Shown here: in pieces, positions 35,041-44,073 of the stretch
Layout of the letters: each line of letters opens with the position of its first letter
How positions within the stretch are numbered: the first letter of the stretch is position 1
Assembly (NCBI GenBank): GCA_942491185.1
Contig: CALOAB010000021.1
Coordinates: 1-64,000 of the forward strand
From: SLRI01 sp942491185
GTDB lineage: Bacteria > Pseudomonadota > Alphaproteobacteria > Geminicoccales > Geminicoccaceae
DNA length: 64,000 bases
Direction of reading: 5' to 3'
Made by a program: the position numbers and the translations under genes
Notes under the pieces: generated by a model
Seen by the model: the letters and a program-made list of their open reading frames with translations, nothing else
What the model was told of the DNA's origin: nothing
Database searches by the model: none

Positions 35041-35811
35041 ATGGACAAGCCGCTCATGCCGAAAGCCACGGCGGTTTGGCTGATCGACAACACGGGCCTG
35101 ACCTTCGACCAGATCGCTGATTTCTGCGGCCTGCACCAGCTCGAGGTGAAGGGCATCGCCGATGGCGAGGTGGGGGCCGGCATTCGTGGCCTCGATCCGA
35201 TCGGCCAGGGCATGCTGACCCGGGCCGAGCTCGAGCGCTGCCAGACCGATCCGAAGTTGCGGCTGCAGATCGCCAAGTCCGTCGCTGCCAGCGTCAAGCC
35301 ACCGAAGCGGCGAGAGCCGCGCTACACGCCGCTCTCCAAGCGCCAGGATCGGCCGGATGCTATCGCCTGGCTGCTCCGCCACCACCCGGAGCTGGGTGAC
35401 GTGCAGATCTGCAAGCTGCTCGGCACCACCAAGAACACCGTTCAGGCAGTACGCGACCGGACCCACTGGAAGAGCCAGGAAATCCGCCCGCGCGACCCTG
35501 TGCTGCTGGGGCTCTGCCAGCAGATCGAGCTCGACGATGCCATCCTTCGCGCGCAGGCCGAGGCCGACAAGGCAGCGCAGAAGGCGGGCATCCACGAGGC
35601 CGCTGCGCAGGAGCCGGCCGAGGCGCCGGTCGCTGCAGCAGAGGCAGCACCGGAGCCTGCGGCAGAAGCCGAGCCGGAAGCTGCGCAGGAGCCAGCGACC
35701 GAGACCGAGCCAGCGGCTGCACAGGAGCCGGTGGCCGAGACCGAGCAAGAGCTCACGCCAGAACCAGCGGCGGGCGATGACGATGCCTTGGCCGTGCAGC
35801 GCGAGGTCTGA
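35041..35811 (+). CDS. trcR: cell-cycle transcriptional regulator TrcR (DUF1013)
   Basis: 256 residues from ATG 35041 with AAGGAG 9 bases upstream. The first 165 residues are the DUF1013 domain: MPKATAVWLIDNTGLTFDQIADFCGLHQLEVKGIADGEV, an HTH-like start, then GQGMLTRAELERCQ and VQICKLLGTTKNTVQAVRDRTHWKS, a second HTH. In alphaproteobacteria this protein associates with RNA polymerase and cell-cycle promoters. The C-terminal 85 residues are a low-complexity Ala/Glu/Pro tail (EPAAEAEPEAAQEPATETEP type), longer than in most relatives. Confidence 0.9.
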   Translation: MDKPLMPKATAVWLIDNTGLTFDQIADFCGLHQLEVKGIADGEVGAGIRGLDPIGQGMLTRAELERCQTDPKLRLQIAKSVAASVKPPKRREPRYTPLSKRQDRPDAIAWLLRHHPELGDVQICKLLGTTKNTVQAVRDRTHWKSQEIRPRDPVLLGLCQQIELDDAILRAQAEADKAAQKAGIHEAAAQEPAEAPVAAAEAAPEPAAEAEPEAAQEPATETEPAAAQEPVAETEQELTPEPAAGDDDALAVQREV

Positions 35812-35847
35812 CGCGCGGGTTAGTGCCCGCCGGCGAGCGTCTCGGGT

Positions 35848-35976
35848 ATGTCCGGCTTCTGTGTTGGTGGCTCTGGAAGAGGCCTGTGTCAGGAAAGGCA
35901 CTTGGCGCTAAGGCCCGGTGCAGACGGCTGACGATGCGCCATCCCAGCGGCGCGCATGTCCGGCTTCAGTGTTGGT
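35848..35976 (+). repeat. pair of 21-base direct repeats
   Basis: ATGTCCGGCTTCTGTGTTGG-T at 35848-35868 recurs with one change at 35956-35976, 108 bases on, in the non-coding space after trcR. Function unknown. Confidence 0.5.
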
Positions 35977-36069
35977 CACCGCCGCTATAGCTGCCGCATG
36001 TCGCAGGGAGACCCGAGCACGCCGTGCATGGCTCGTTGGCGCTGACGGTCGGGGCTGGTGAGCGGAGGC

Positions 36070-36666
36070 TCAGCCGCTTTCGGCGCTGCCCTGGCCGTTG
36101 CCGGCTTCGAGACGGTCGGTGACCAGCTCCATGCGGGCGGCGCGCCAGTGGCGGGCGGACAGGAGGCGACGGTCCTGGTCGATCAGATCGGCCAGCTGGC
36201 GCAGCCGGTTGGCGACGCCGGACGGCAACGAACCGGGGCGGACCAGGACGCGCAGGGCAATGTCGTCGAGCAGCTCGTGGCGAAGGGCGATCTGCGGCGC
36301 CGGGTCGGCGCCGGGGCCGATCTCGCTGTCGATGGTGACGAAGGGCTGCGGCTGCCGGCTGCCGTAATCATCGAGCAGGTGGTCGCGCCGCGGCGCCGGC
36401 TCTGGGCTGGCGACGATGCCGGCCTGCAAGGCCTGGCGCTCGTCCCGGGGCAGGCTGTTGAAGAGGGCGCGCGCATGACGGAGCGCCTCGAGCTGGCCGC
36501 CGGCTAGGGCTTTGCGGATAGCGTGATGCAACAGGCTGCCCGTACCCAGCTGTCTCGCGACAACCGGCTGCAGCTCCTCGAGAAACAGGCCAAGGCCTTG
36601 TCGCTCGCCCGGATACCGCTCGATTGACCGAGCCCCGTCCTCGGTCATGTCTCCACCATTGTCCAT
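36070..36666 (-). CDS. hypothetical protein
   Basis: 198 residues from ATG 36666 (MDNGGDMTEDG); ATG 36648 with GGAG just before it is also possible, and the frame opens further upstream to 36717. The protein is soluble, mostly helical, with a conserved-looking segment LEALRHARALFNSLPRDERQALQAGI (about residues 58-85) and a charged second half (LLDDIALRVLVRPGSLPSG, LRQLADLIDQDRRLLSARHWRAARMELV). I do not recognise a family. Codon use fits the genome, so it is probably a real gene. It lies convergent with trcR and ahead of nth on the same strand. Confidence 0.6.
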   Translation of the reverse strand: MDNGGDMTEDGARSIERYPGERQGLGLFLEELQPVVARQLGTGSLLHHAIRKALAGGQLEALRHARALFNSLPRDERQALQAGIVASPEPAPRRDHLLDDYGSRQPQPFVTIDSEIGPGADPAPQIALRHELLDDIALRVLVRPGSLPSGVANRLRQLADLIDQDRRLLSARHWRAARMELVTDRLEAGNGQGSAESG

Positions 36667-36831
36667 CACCGACCCGATCGCTCGCTCGGCCCGCCCGCGC
36701 CCTGGGCAGACCCCCATCGCACCCGCTCATTGTTAGCGGATTTTAACAAAAGTGACAGCCCGCTCAATCCGCAAACCGGGCCGCGAAACGCCTCATGGGA
36801 TGTCCAGGCAGCGATGTCTTTCGCGTAAAGG

Positions 36832-37536
36832 TTAAATATTGCGGTTTACCTCCACCCCCCGCGGACCGCTCGGCTCGACGCCGTTGCGCTCGCAGAGGTC
36901 AGCCAGGCCACACGCCGTGCAGGCCGGGCGGCGTGACCGGCAGCAATGCTTGCCGTGGTTCAACAGCCACATATGCGCACCCCAGCGCCAACGCTCGGGC
37001 ACCCGGTCGTCGAGATCGGCGGCGACCCGAGCCTCGGTCTTGCCGTTCGAAAGGCCGGTGCGACGGGCGACCCGAAAGACATGGGTATCGACCGCGATCT
37101 CGGGCTCGCCGAAGGTGAAGCGCAGCATGATGTCGGCGCATTTGCGACCGACACCGGGCAGCGCCATCAGCTCCTTGCGGGTCGCGGGCACCACGCCGGC
37201 ATGGCGTTCGATCAGCGACGCGCACATCCGCTTCAGGCTCCTGGCCTTCATGTTGTAGAGGCCGCAGGGCTTGATCAGCGCGGCGATCTCCTCTTCCGAC
37301 AGCGCCAGGATCGCCTCGGGCGTCGCGGCTGTGGCGAGCAGCTGCCGCTTGGCCTTGGCGGTCATGGCGTCGCGCGACTGCGCGCTCAGCATGACGCCGA
37401 CCAGACTGCCGAAGGCGTCGCGGCCGAGCTTGGTCTGGATCGGGTGGCCCGGATCCCGCTGTGCCGGACGGTTCTCCTCGGGCGCTGCTTCCGCCAGGCG
37501 GCGGAACAGCTCGTCGATCTGGTCAGCCTCCAGCAC
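36832..37536 (-). CDS. nth: endonuclease III (DNA glycosylase/AP lyase)
   Basis: 234 residues. Removes oxidised pyrimidines and cuts the abasic site in base excision repair. Helix-hairpin-helix LPGVGRKCADIML with the catalytic Lys, the catalytic Asp in IAVDTHVFRVARR, and the C-terminal [4Fe-4S] ligand set C-x6-C-x2-C-x5-C (CRSRRPACTACGLADLC). Divergent from the thioesterase gene that starts 45 bases away. Confidence 0.94.
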   Translation of the reverse strand: MLEADQIDELFRRLAEAAPEENRPAQRDPGHPIQTKLGRDAFGSLVGVMLSAQSRDAMTAKAKRQLLATAATPEAILALSEEEIAALIKPCGLYNMKARSLKRMCASLIERHAGVVPATRKELMALPGVGRKCADIMLRFTFGEPEIAVDTHVFRVARRTGLSNGKTEARVAADLDDRVPERWRWGAHMWLLNHGKHCCRSRRPACTACGLADLCERNGVEPSGPRGVEVNRNI

Positions 37537-37581
37537 AGTCGCTATCCGTTCCAGCTATCGCAATCGAAGGAAGCACGCCCG

Positions 37582-38046
37582 ATGACGGACGCCGACGCTC
37601 AACCTAGCCCGCATGTCCGCACGGCCAAGCTGTCCGTGACGGCGATGCAGCGATTGGTGAGCGATGGCGTGCCGTTGGCAGCCCATCTCGGCTGCCGCGT
37701 CGACACGCTGGATTATGGCCGCGCCCGGCTCAGCCTGCCCTACCGGGCGGACATGCTGCGCCCGGGCGGCACGATCGGCGGCCCGGCGATGATGACGCTG
37801 GCCGACGTTGCCATCTGGGCGGCCATTCTCTCGATGGTCGGTCCCATGGCACTCGCGGTCACCACCGACCTCACCTTTCACTTCCTCAGAAAGCCGCCGC
37901 CTGGCGACCTCCATGCCGATGCCCGGACGCTGCAGCTTGGTCGCCGGCTGGCGATTGCCGATTGCACGATCACAGGCGCCGACGACACCCATCCGGTAGC
38001 CCACGCGGTAGGAACCTACGCGTTGCCGGAGGGTGCGGGCAGGTGA
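37582..38046 (+). CDS. PaaI-type hotdog thioesterase
   Basis: 154 residues from ATG 37582, with GAAGGAAG upstream; the frame extends far upstream over nth but only this part has family character. The hotdog fold pattern is clear: YRADMLRPGGTIGGPAMMTLADVAIWAAIL, VTTDLTFHFLRKPPPGDLHADARTLQLGRRLAIADCTI. The family hydrolyses acyl-CoA thioesters. Natural substrate not evident. Confidence 0.85.
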   Translation: MTDADAQPSPHVRTAKLSVTAMQRLVSDGVPLAAHLGCRVDTLDYGRARLSLPYRADMLRPGGTIGGPAMMTLADVAIWAAILSMVGPMALAVTTDLTFHFLRKPPPGDLHADARTLQLGRRLAIADCTITGADDTHPVAHAVGTYALPEGAGR

Positions 38047-38216
38047 TTGGAACGCCCAAGCTCAGTGGCGGGCCGCCTCTTCAATTGCGGCGTATGCGCT
38101 GTGCCCATGACCCGACGACACGCCCGAGGCTCAGCGCAGCGATATCGCCGACTTGCTGAGCGGGTTGGCGAGCTCAGAGCTGTCTCCGCAGCAGTTTGCG
38201 CGCTACGTCGTCGGTC

Positions 38217-38870
38217 ATGCTCACCCCGTCTGCTCTGAACGCTCTGATGCTTGATCGCCTGGACGCTGCGCGGCGACAGTCCGGGTTGCTCACCATTGGT
38301 GAGATCATGGAGCGCGTCGCTCGCGACAATGTCGTGCTCGATCCCTGTTCGCTGTTGATCGGCGCCGGCGTGAGCTTTGGGCTGGGGAATGTGTTTCGGG
38401 CCAATGTCGAGATCGTGGACGGCGGTGACGGGTCGGTCGTCATCGGTGACGACAATCGGTTTCTGTCGGGCTGCGCGATCATGGCGAGTGCCGGACGGGT
38501 CGTGATCGGCAATGGCAATTGGCTCGGTGAAGGTGGATTGGTGATCGATGCCGCCCGGGCGGGTGGGGCGATCGTGATCGGCGACGAGGGACGGTATCGC
38601 TACGGGGCGGTGATTCGCGGAGCGGCCGCGCTCGGGTCGGGGAGCCAGGTCTTGGGCCCGGTGATCGTCGACGGTTGCTCGCTTGGGGCGGGCGGGTCAC
38701 ATCTCGAGCCCGACCCGGATCGGCGGGGCGGCGTGCTGAAGGGGGTCGGGCCGGCGCGTGGCCTGACGGTGCCTCGAGGACAGGTGATCGCGTCCTACGG
38801 GCCGTTCGCGCAGCACGCCATGCAGCCGCAGCGCTTCTTTCATCCGAAGGCAACACCGGGCGTCGACTAG
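38217..38870 (+). CDS. left-handed beta-helix (hexapeptide repeat) protein
   Basis: 217 residues from ATG 38217 (a TTG at 38196 is an alternative). From about residue 40 to 160 it shows imperfect hexapeptide turns with [LIV]-G-x4 spacing (VLDPCSLLIGAGVSFG, VVIGDDNRF, VVIGNGNWLGEGGLVI, IVIGDEGRYRYGAVI). This is the fold of acyltransferases and gamma carbonic anhydrases, but no catalytic His triad is obvious. Function unknown; possibly a nucleotide-sugar or small-molecule acyltransferase relative or a structural protein. A short non-coding space separates it from the thioesterase gene. Confidence 0.65.
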   Translation: MLTPSALNALMLDRLDAARRQSGLLTIGEIMERVARDNVVLDPCSLLIGAGVSFGLGNVFRANVEIVDGGDGSVVIGDDNRFLSGCAIMASAGRVVIGNGNWLGEGGLVIDAARAGGAIVIGDEGRYRYGAVIRGAAALGSGSQVLGPVIVDGCSLGAGGSHLEPDPDRRGGVLKGVGPARGLTVPRGQVIASYGPFAQHAMQPQRFFHPKATPGVD

Positions 38871-38927
38871 TCCCATCGGCGTTCGCGGGCCGCCACTGAC
38901 GATGCTGCGCGATACGCAATGACACAT

Positions 38928-40706
38928 TCAGGTCATCGGCAGGCCGGCGGCGCGAAGGGCTTCGATGTCGGCGGCGAGGCGGTCCGGGTCGCGGCGAAAC
39001 TGGGTTTCAGCCCAGGCGCCTACCGTGAAGTCGCGGCGGGCGGCAAGGAGCCGAGCGGCAGTTCGGCGTGTATCGTCGTGCTGGCCGGCCTCTTCGAGGA
39101 TGATCACCAGATCGGAGAGGCCGAATCCTGGGCTCAGGGCGTCGTAGGTCGTAAAGGCGGCGATCGCTTCCGGGTTGCGACCCGCCAGTCGGTAGGCGTT
39201 GCCGAGATGGCCATAATAGTGGCCGGCGGGATTGGGCGAGAGGGTCAACGCGCGCTCGCCCTCCTTCAGGCCCTCCTCGGGATAGCCGGCTGTCGCGAGA
39301 ACGAAGCAGCTCATCGACGAGATGTCGGCCGAATTGGGCGCGAGGCAAACGGCACGCCGCACCGCGGCAGCGGCCTCGTCCCAGTGCTCCTGCAGCAACA
39401 GAACCTGGCCCAGCCTGGCGAAGGCGTCGGGATTCTCTGGCTCGAGCTCAAGCGCCCGATCGACATGCGCGCGCGCCTTGCCGACGGCAGTATCGCGGTC
39501 GTCCCACCAGCCGAAGCGGGCGTCGGCATAGTGCAGAAAGGCGAGCATGCTGTTGAGCACCGCCGAGGTGGGGTCGAGGGCGAGCGCCTGCTGCCAATGC
39601 GACAAGGCCTGGACGTAGTTGTCCTGCGTCACCGCCTGGCGGTAGTGGAACAGGCCCTGCACCCAGTGGGTCCAGGCCTCGACATTGCCCGTCGTCGTGT
39701 AGTGCAGCCGCGCCTGCTCGCCCTCGGTCAGCTTGACCTGCAACTCGGTCGCGAGCACCAGCGTGATCTCGTCCTGGACCGCGAAAATGTCGTCGAGCGA
39801 GCGGTCGTAGCGCTCGGCCCAAAGGTGCGAGCCGGTGGTTGCGTCGATGAGATCGGCGGTGATGCGGATGCGGTTGCCGCCCTTGCGCACGCTGCCTTCG
39901 AGCACGTAGCGCACGCCGAGCTGCTTTGCCGCATCGCGGATGTCGACGGCCTGGCCCTTGTAGACGAAGCTCGAGTTGCGGGCGGTGACGCGCAAGCCGC
40001 CGAGCTTCGAGAGCGTCGTGATGATGTCCTCGGTGAGCCCGTCGGCGAAGGCCACCTGCTCCTGGTCGCCACTGGTGCTGAAAGGCAGGACGGCGATCGA
40101 CGGCTTGTCGGGCGCCGTCCTTGCCGCACTCTCGGCTGCAGGTGCCTCGGCGGCGTCCATGACAGCACGATGGACACGCATGGGTTCGGCGATGTTCTTC
40201 AGCCGTTGCTCGCCGGCATCGACGAAGGTGACGGCGACCTTGCCCCGCACGTGACGCCAGACGTCATCGGAGATCGCAATGCCGCCGGGCTCGGCAATGC
40301 CTTCGAGCCGGGCGGCGATGTTGACGCCATCGCCGAGCAGATCGTCATCGTCCACCACGACATCGCCGACATGAACGCCGATGCGCCAATCCAGGCGCCG
40401 GTCGGCCGCGAGCCCGGCATTGCGTTACCGCATGCCCTGTTGCAGATCGATGGCTAAGCGGACGGCGTCGACCGAACTGGTGCACGCGATCAACAGGCCG
40501 TCGCCGGTGGTCTTGACGATGCGCCCGCCGGCCTCGGCGATTGTCGGATCGATCAGGTCCTCGCGCAGCGCCTTGAGCCGGGCGAGCGTGCCCTCCTCGT
40601 CGAGCCCGACCAGGCGGCTGAAGCCGACAACGTCTGCCGCGACGATCGCCGCCAGCTGCCGGATGACGCGTGGTTCGGTCAAGACTGCCTCTCCGAAAAA
40701 TGCCAT
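38928..40706 (-). pseudogene. class III adenylate/guanylate cyclase with TPR tail, interrupted by a stop codon
   Basis: From ATG 40706 the frame runs 93 codons, meets TAA (40425-40427), and then continues in the same frame to 38928. Both sides belong to one protein. Before the stop: LAAIVAADVVGFSRL (metal Asp), RIVKTTGDGLLIA (second metal Asp). After it: WRIGVHVGDVVVD, LLGDGVNIAARLEGIAEPGG (catalytic Asn and Arg), a TolB/FlgO-like domain (IAVLPFSTSGDQEQVAFADGLTEDIITTL) and TPR repeats. Relatives have an acidic residue at the stop position, so one GAA-to-TAA change would explain it. Restored length 592. Inactive unless the stop is read through or is an error. Confidence 0.85.
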
Positions 40707-40775
40707 CCCACGCGAGGCAACGCTGGTAGCCTGAGCTCTGGTTGCTGCGCCGTCGATTGACTGAGGAAAGCTACC

Positions 40776-41207
40776 GTGACCGACACCACCACGCACAGCG
40801 GAAAACGCTTCTGTGGCGCGGTCGCGTTCAGCATCTCCGGCGAACCGGCCGCGATGGGGTTCTGTCATTGCCTTTCGTGCCGCGAATGGTCTGCGGCGCC
40901 GGTCAACGCGTTCACCCTCTGGCGGCTCGATGACGTCAAGATCACCGAGGGTGCGGAGAGCATCGGCAGCGATCATCGAACGCCAAACTGTATCCGAAAA
41001 TGGGGCATGCTTCGTGGCGTTCACTTGTTTGCCGAGGTGCCGCCATGGCGCATGGCCGACGTGTTCGCCGGCGTACTACCGACGCTGACCTTCGTGCCGA
41101 CGCTTCATGTGCACTACCAGGAAGCCGTGCTGGCGATTAGGGACGGCTTGCCGAAGCAAAAGGATCTGCCTCGGGAGTTGGGCGGGTCGGGAGAGCTGCT
41201 TGCTGAA
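40776..41207 (+). pseudogene. GFA (formaldehyde-activating enzyme-like) protein with lost zinc ligands and stop
   Basis: Starts at GTG 40776. The fold signature is recognisable: CHCLSCREWSAAPVNAFTLWRLD, PPWRMADVFAGVLP, HVHYQEAVLAIRDGLPKQKDLPRELGGSGELLAE. But three zinc-site cysteines are replaced (GKRFCGAV for GxCxCGAV; RKWGMLRGVHLF for RKWCxxCGGHLF) and His of EHPPW is Val. After the usual end LLAE the next codon is TAC where relatives stop, and the frame runs on over the opposite MFS gene to 42260. This points to a decaying gene. No substrate can be assigned; even intact members rarely act on formaldehyde. Confidence 0.6.
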
Positions 41208-41231
41208 TACTGCACTTTGACCGATGTCGGC

Positions 41232-42458
41232 TCAGGCGTCGAGCGGCCGCGGCGCCTCGCGCTTGAGCAGCTCCGGCCACAGCCAGAAGACCACGGCGAG
41301 CGCGATCAGGCCCTCGCTGGCGATCAGGCGTTGGGCCCAGGCAGCACCGAGCCATTCGGCCATCAGCCCGGCATGGAGGAAGCCGAAGGGGGCGGCACCG
41401 ATGGCGACGGTGACCATGCCCATGGCACGGACCCGCATGGCGGGCCGGGTGGCGGCGATCGGCAGGCTGATCTGCATGGCATTGAAGCCGGCGAGGCCGA
41501 AACCGGCGATGAAGAGGGCAAGGGTCGCCATCGGTGCCGTGGTGGTGAAGCCGAAGGTGAGCGTGCAGACCATGAAGAGCGTGGCGCCCAGGCCGTAGAT
41601 CAGCGCGAAATCACGGGGGCCGGCACGCGCGATGATGATGAAGGCGGCGATCAGGGCGCCCACGGCGTCGACCGCGGCCAGGAGGCCGATGCCGGTGGGC
41701 GAGAGGCCCAAGATGGTCTCGCCGATCACCGGTGCGATGGCGACATAGGGAAAGCCCCAGAAATTGAACACCAGCGTGACCATGACGGTGCCCATCAGGA
41801 GACGGTGCCGGCGGACATAGGCGAAGCCCTCGGCGATGCTCTGGGCGAGGCCGGTGGGCGGGCCGGTTGGTGTCAGCGGCACGGGCTCGACCATGCGCCA
41901 GACCAGCCAGAGGCCCGTGCCCTGCACGATGGCGGCAAGCGCGAAAATGCCGGTCGGGCCCACCGTGTCGAGCATGAGGCCGCCCAGGGCCGGGCCGATG
42001 ATGCGGGTGATCTGATTGGAGACGACCTCGAGCCCCATGCTGCCCTGGACCCGCTCGAGGCCGACTGCCTCGGCGAGCGCCGTTCGGCGGATCGGCACCT
42101 CGAGCGTCCAGGCGAAGCCGGCCAAGAGGGCGGCGACCACCAGATGCCAGAGCTCGAGCCGGCCAAGAACCGCGATCAGCCAGAGGCTGGCGGCAGTCGC
42201 CGTGAGCAAGATAAAGACAACGACCAGCACGCTGCGCTTGGGTATCGCGCGGACCATTGAGGTCAGCACCGCGCCTGAGAGCAGCGGCAGCATCCGGGCG
42301 AAGGTCATGACCGCGACCCAGAAGGGCGAGCCGGTCAGCTGCAGCGCCAGGAGGCCGAAGACCAGGATCTCCAGCCAACGAACCATGTTGACGCCGAGGC
42401 CGGCGAGCCAGAGGTCGCGCGCGGCCGGTGCCTGGATGGCGGCGAAAGGGTTCTGCAT
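41232..42458 (-). CDS. MFS transporter, MFS_3/EntS-like
   Basis: 408 residues from ATG 42458 (an upstream GTG/ATG at 42479 adds seven). Twelve hydrophobic segments; the motif A-like loop after helix 2 is SMVRAIPKRSVLV, and the first half carries the R-W-x-E pattern (NMVRWLEILVFGLLALQLTGSPFWVA) common to the MFS_3 group of exporters (enterobactin exporter relatives). A central cytoplasmic loop lies at about 195-215. Probably a proton-driven exporter of a small molecule; substrate unknown. Confidence 0.82.
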   Translation of the reverse strand: MQNPFAAIQAPAARDLWLAGLGVNMVRWLEILVFGLLALQLTGSPFWVAVMTFARMLPLLSGAVLTSMVRAIPKRSVLVVVFILLTATAASLWLIAVLGRLELWHLVVAALLAGFAWTLEVPIRRTALAEAVGLERVQGSMGLEVVSNQITRIIGPALGGLMLDTVGPTGIFALAAIVQGTGLWLVWRMVEPVPLTPTGPPTGLAQSIAEGFAYVRRHRLLMGTVMVTLVFNFWGFPYVAIAPVIGETILGLSPTGIGLLAAVDAVGALIAAFIIIARAGPRDFALIYGLGATLFMVCTLTFGFTTTAPMATLALFIAGFGLAGFNAMQISLPIAATRPAMRVRAMGMVTVAIGAAPFGFLHAGLMAEWLGAAWAQRLIASEGLIALAVVFWLWPELLKREAPRPLDA

Positions 42459-42479
42459 GCTCGTCCGCAGGCCACGCAC

Positions 42480-42788
42480 GTCCGGCGTGGTCCCGATTGT
42501 CGCCTCCCCCGAGGACGCTGGCGATGCGCGTCCGGTCCCAGAGCCGGATCAAAAGCTCATTGTTGGGCCATACGCCGCCTGACCGAAGGGTCGACAGCGC
42601 TCGGCTTCGCTCCGAAGCTCATCCGCAAGCCGATGAACTACCAAGAATCAGGTCGGCGTGTATCGAAATCGTGTTGGTCGAGCCGAGCATGCGCCATGCC
42701 GAGCCGGCTGCCAGCACCAGCGCCAATCCCACACGATTTCAATACATGGCCAAGCTTCTCGAGCGGGCGCTCGGAGCGGACTCTGTAC
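42480..42788. other. non-coding stretch with an inverted repeat
   Basis: Lies upstream of the MFS gene and downstream of the hydroxyacid dehydrogenase gene, both on the minus strand. Holds the long inverted repeat at 42659-42746 and a smaller one (TCGGCTT/AAGCCGA) near 42601-42633. No coding frame supported. Confidence 0.4.
42659..42746. repeat. 16-base inverted repeat (15/16) with 56-base loop
   Basis: TGTATCGAAATCGTGT (42659-42674) pairs with ACACGATTTCAATACA (42731-42746) with a single mismatch. The arms are AT-richer than their surroundings. It could be a MITE-like remnant, an attenuator, or a folded RNA. No flanking target duplication was seen. Confidence 0.6.
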
Positions 42789-43775
42789 CTAGAGCATGCT
42801 GGGCAGTACCCGATCGGGTGGGCGGTGGCCGTCGGCGAAGGTCTTGATGTTGATAATCACCTTCTCGCCCATGTCCTGCCGGCCCTCGATCGTGGCCGAG
42901 CCCATGTGCGGCAGCAAGACGACGTTGTCGAGCTCGAGCAGCTTGGGGTTGATCTGCGGCTCGTGCTCGAAGACGTCGAGCCCGGCACCGCCAATCTCCT
43001 TGTTGCGCAGCATGCGGGTCAGCGCCGGCTCGTCGATTACCTCGCCGCGGCTACAATTGACGACGATGGCATGCTGCCGGAGGAGCTTCAGCCGGCGGGC
43101 CGAGAGCAGGTGGTAGGTGGCCGGCGTGTGCGGGCAGTTGACCGAGACGATGTCGACCCGCGACAGCATCTGATCCAAGCTCTCCCAGTAGGTGGCTTCG
43201 AGCTCGTTCTCCAGCGTCTCGTGGACACGGCGGCGATTGTGGTAGTGGATCGCGAGGCCGAAGCCCTTGGCACGCGTCGCCACCGCCGAGCCGATTCGGC
43301 CCATGCCGAGAATACCGATCCGCTTGCCGTTGATGCGGTGGCCGAGCATCGAGGTGGGCGTCCAGCCGGTCCACTCGCCGGAGCGGGCCAGGCGCTCACC
43401 CTCGGTCAGCCGACGTGATACGGCAAGGATCAGCGCCATGGTCATGTCGGCGGTGTCCTCGGTGAGCACACCGGGCGTGTTGGTGACGGTGATGCCCCGC
43501 TTGTAGGCGGCCTCGACGTCGATATTGTCGACGCCGGTGCCGTAATTGGCGATCAGCTTGAGCTGCTCGCCGGCGCGGGCCAGCGTCGCCGAGTCGATCC
43601 GGTCGGTGACGGTCGGCACCAGGACCTCGCACTGCTGCATCGCCTCGACCAGCTCCTCACGCCCCATGGGCGTATCATCGTCATTGAGCTTGGCGTCGAA
43701 CAGCTCCATCATCCGCGTCTCGATGACGTCCGGCAGCTTGCGGGTGACGATCACCAAAGGGCCTTTACGGGGCAT
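42789..43775 (-). CDS. gyaR: D-2-hydroxyacid dehydrogenase (glyoxylate/hydroxypyruvate reductase type)
   Basis: 328 residues. NAD(P)-dependent reductase of the D-isomer-specific family: IANYGTGVDNIDV in the substrate domain, nucleotide loop GKRIGILGMGRIGSAVATRAK (about 145-165), and the catalytic Arg (VVNCSRGEVIDE), Glu (GLDVFEHEPQINP) and His (VVLLPHMGSAT). After beta-2 the NRRR stretch favours NADPH. The sequence is of the D-glycerate dehydrogenase/glyoxylate reductase group. Divergent from the SH3-domain gene, an arrangement seen in other alphaproteobacteria. Confidence 0.88.
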   Translation of the reverse strand: MPRKGPLVIVTRKLPDVIETRMMELFDAKLNDDDTPMGREELVEAMQQCEVLVPTVTDRIDSATLARAGEQLKLIANYGTGVDNIDVEAAYKRGITVTNTPGVLTEDTADMTMALILAVSRRLTEGERLARSGEWTGWTPTSMLGHRINGKRIGILGMGRIGSAVATRAKGFGLAIHYHNRRRVHETLENELEATYWESLDQMLSRVDIVSVNCPHTPATYHLLSARRLKLLRQHAIVVNCSRGEVIDEPALTRMLRNKEIGGAGLDVFEHEPQINPKLLELDNVVLLPHMGSATIEGRQDMGEKVIINIKTFADGHRPPDRVLPSML

Positions 43776-44009
43776 GCTCGCTCATCTCCAGTCACGCGGC
43801 GTCATCTACTGACACGAAGCAAAGGGCCGAACCGCCTGCCGAAGGCACGGCTGCAACAATGATTGCCGTCTAGCAGATAGCCGATCCGGCGACAAACGCC
43901 CACCGGCGCGACCTCATGGCGCGGCGAGAGGCCGGCAAGACGCCGGGCAGTCCGCTGCACTGCAGTAGTTTGACCGACTTCGGTGAACCGGTTGTTCGGC
44001 GAAACTTCT

Positions 44010-44038
44010 TTGAGCCAGCCGCCTCCACTTCCTATACA
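44010..44038 (+). promoter_or_regulatory. promoter of the SH3-domain gene
   Basis: TTGAGC (44010-44015), 17-base spacer and TATACA (44033-44038), 36 bases before the TTG start at 44074. Good match to the sigma-70 consensus. Confidence 0.55.
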
Positions 44039-44073
44039 GGCCGGAGCGAAACCAAGAGCCGGGGTTACCCATA

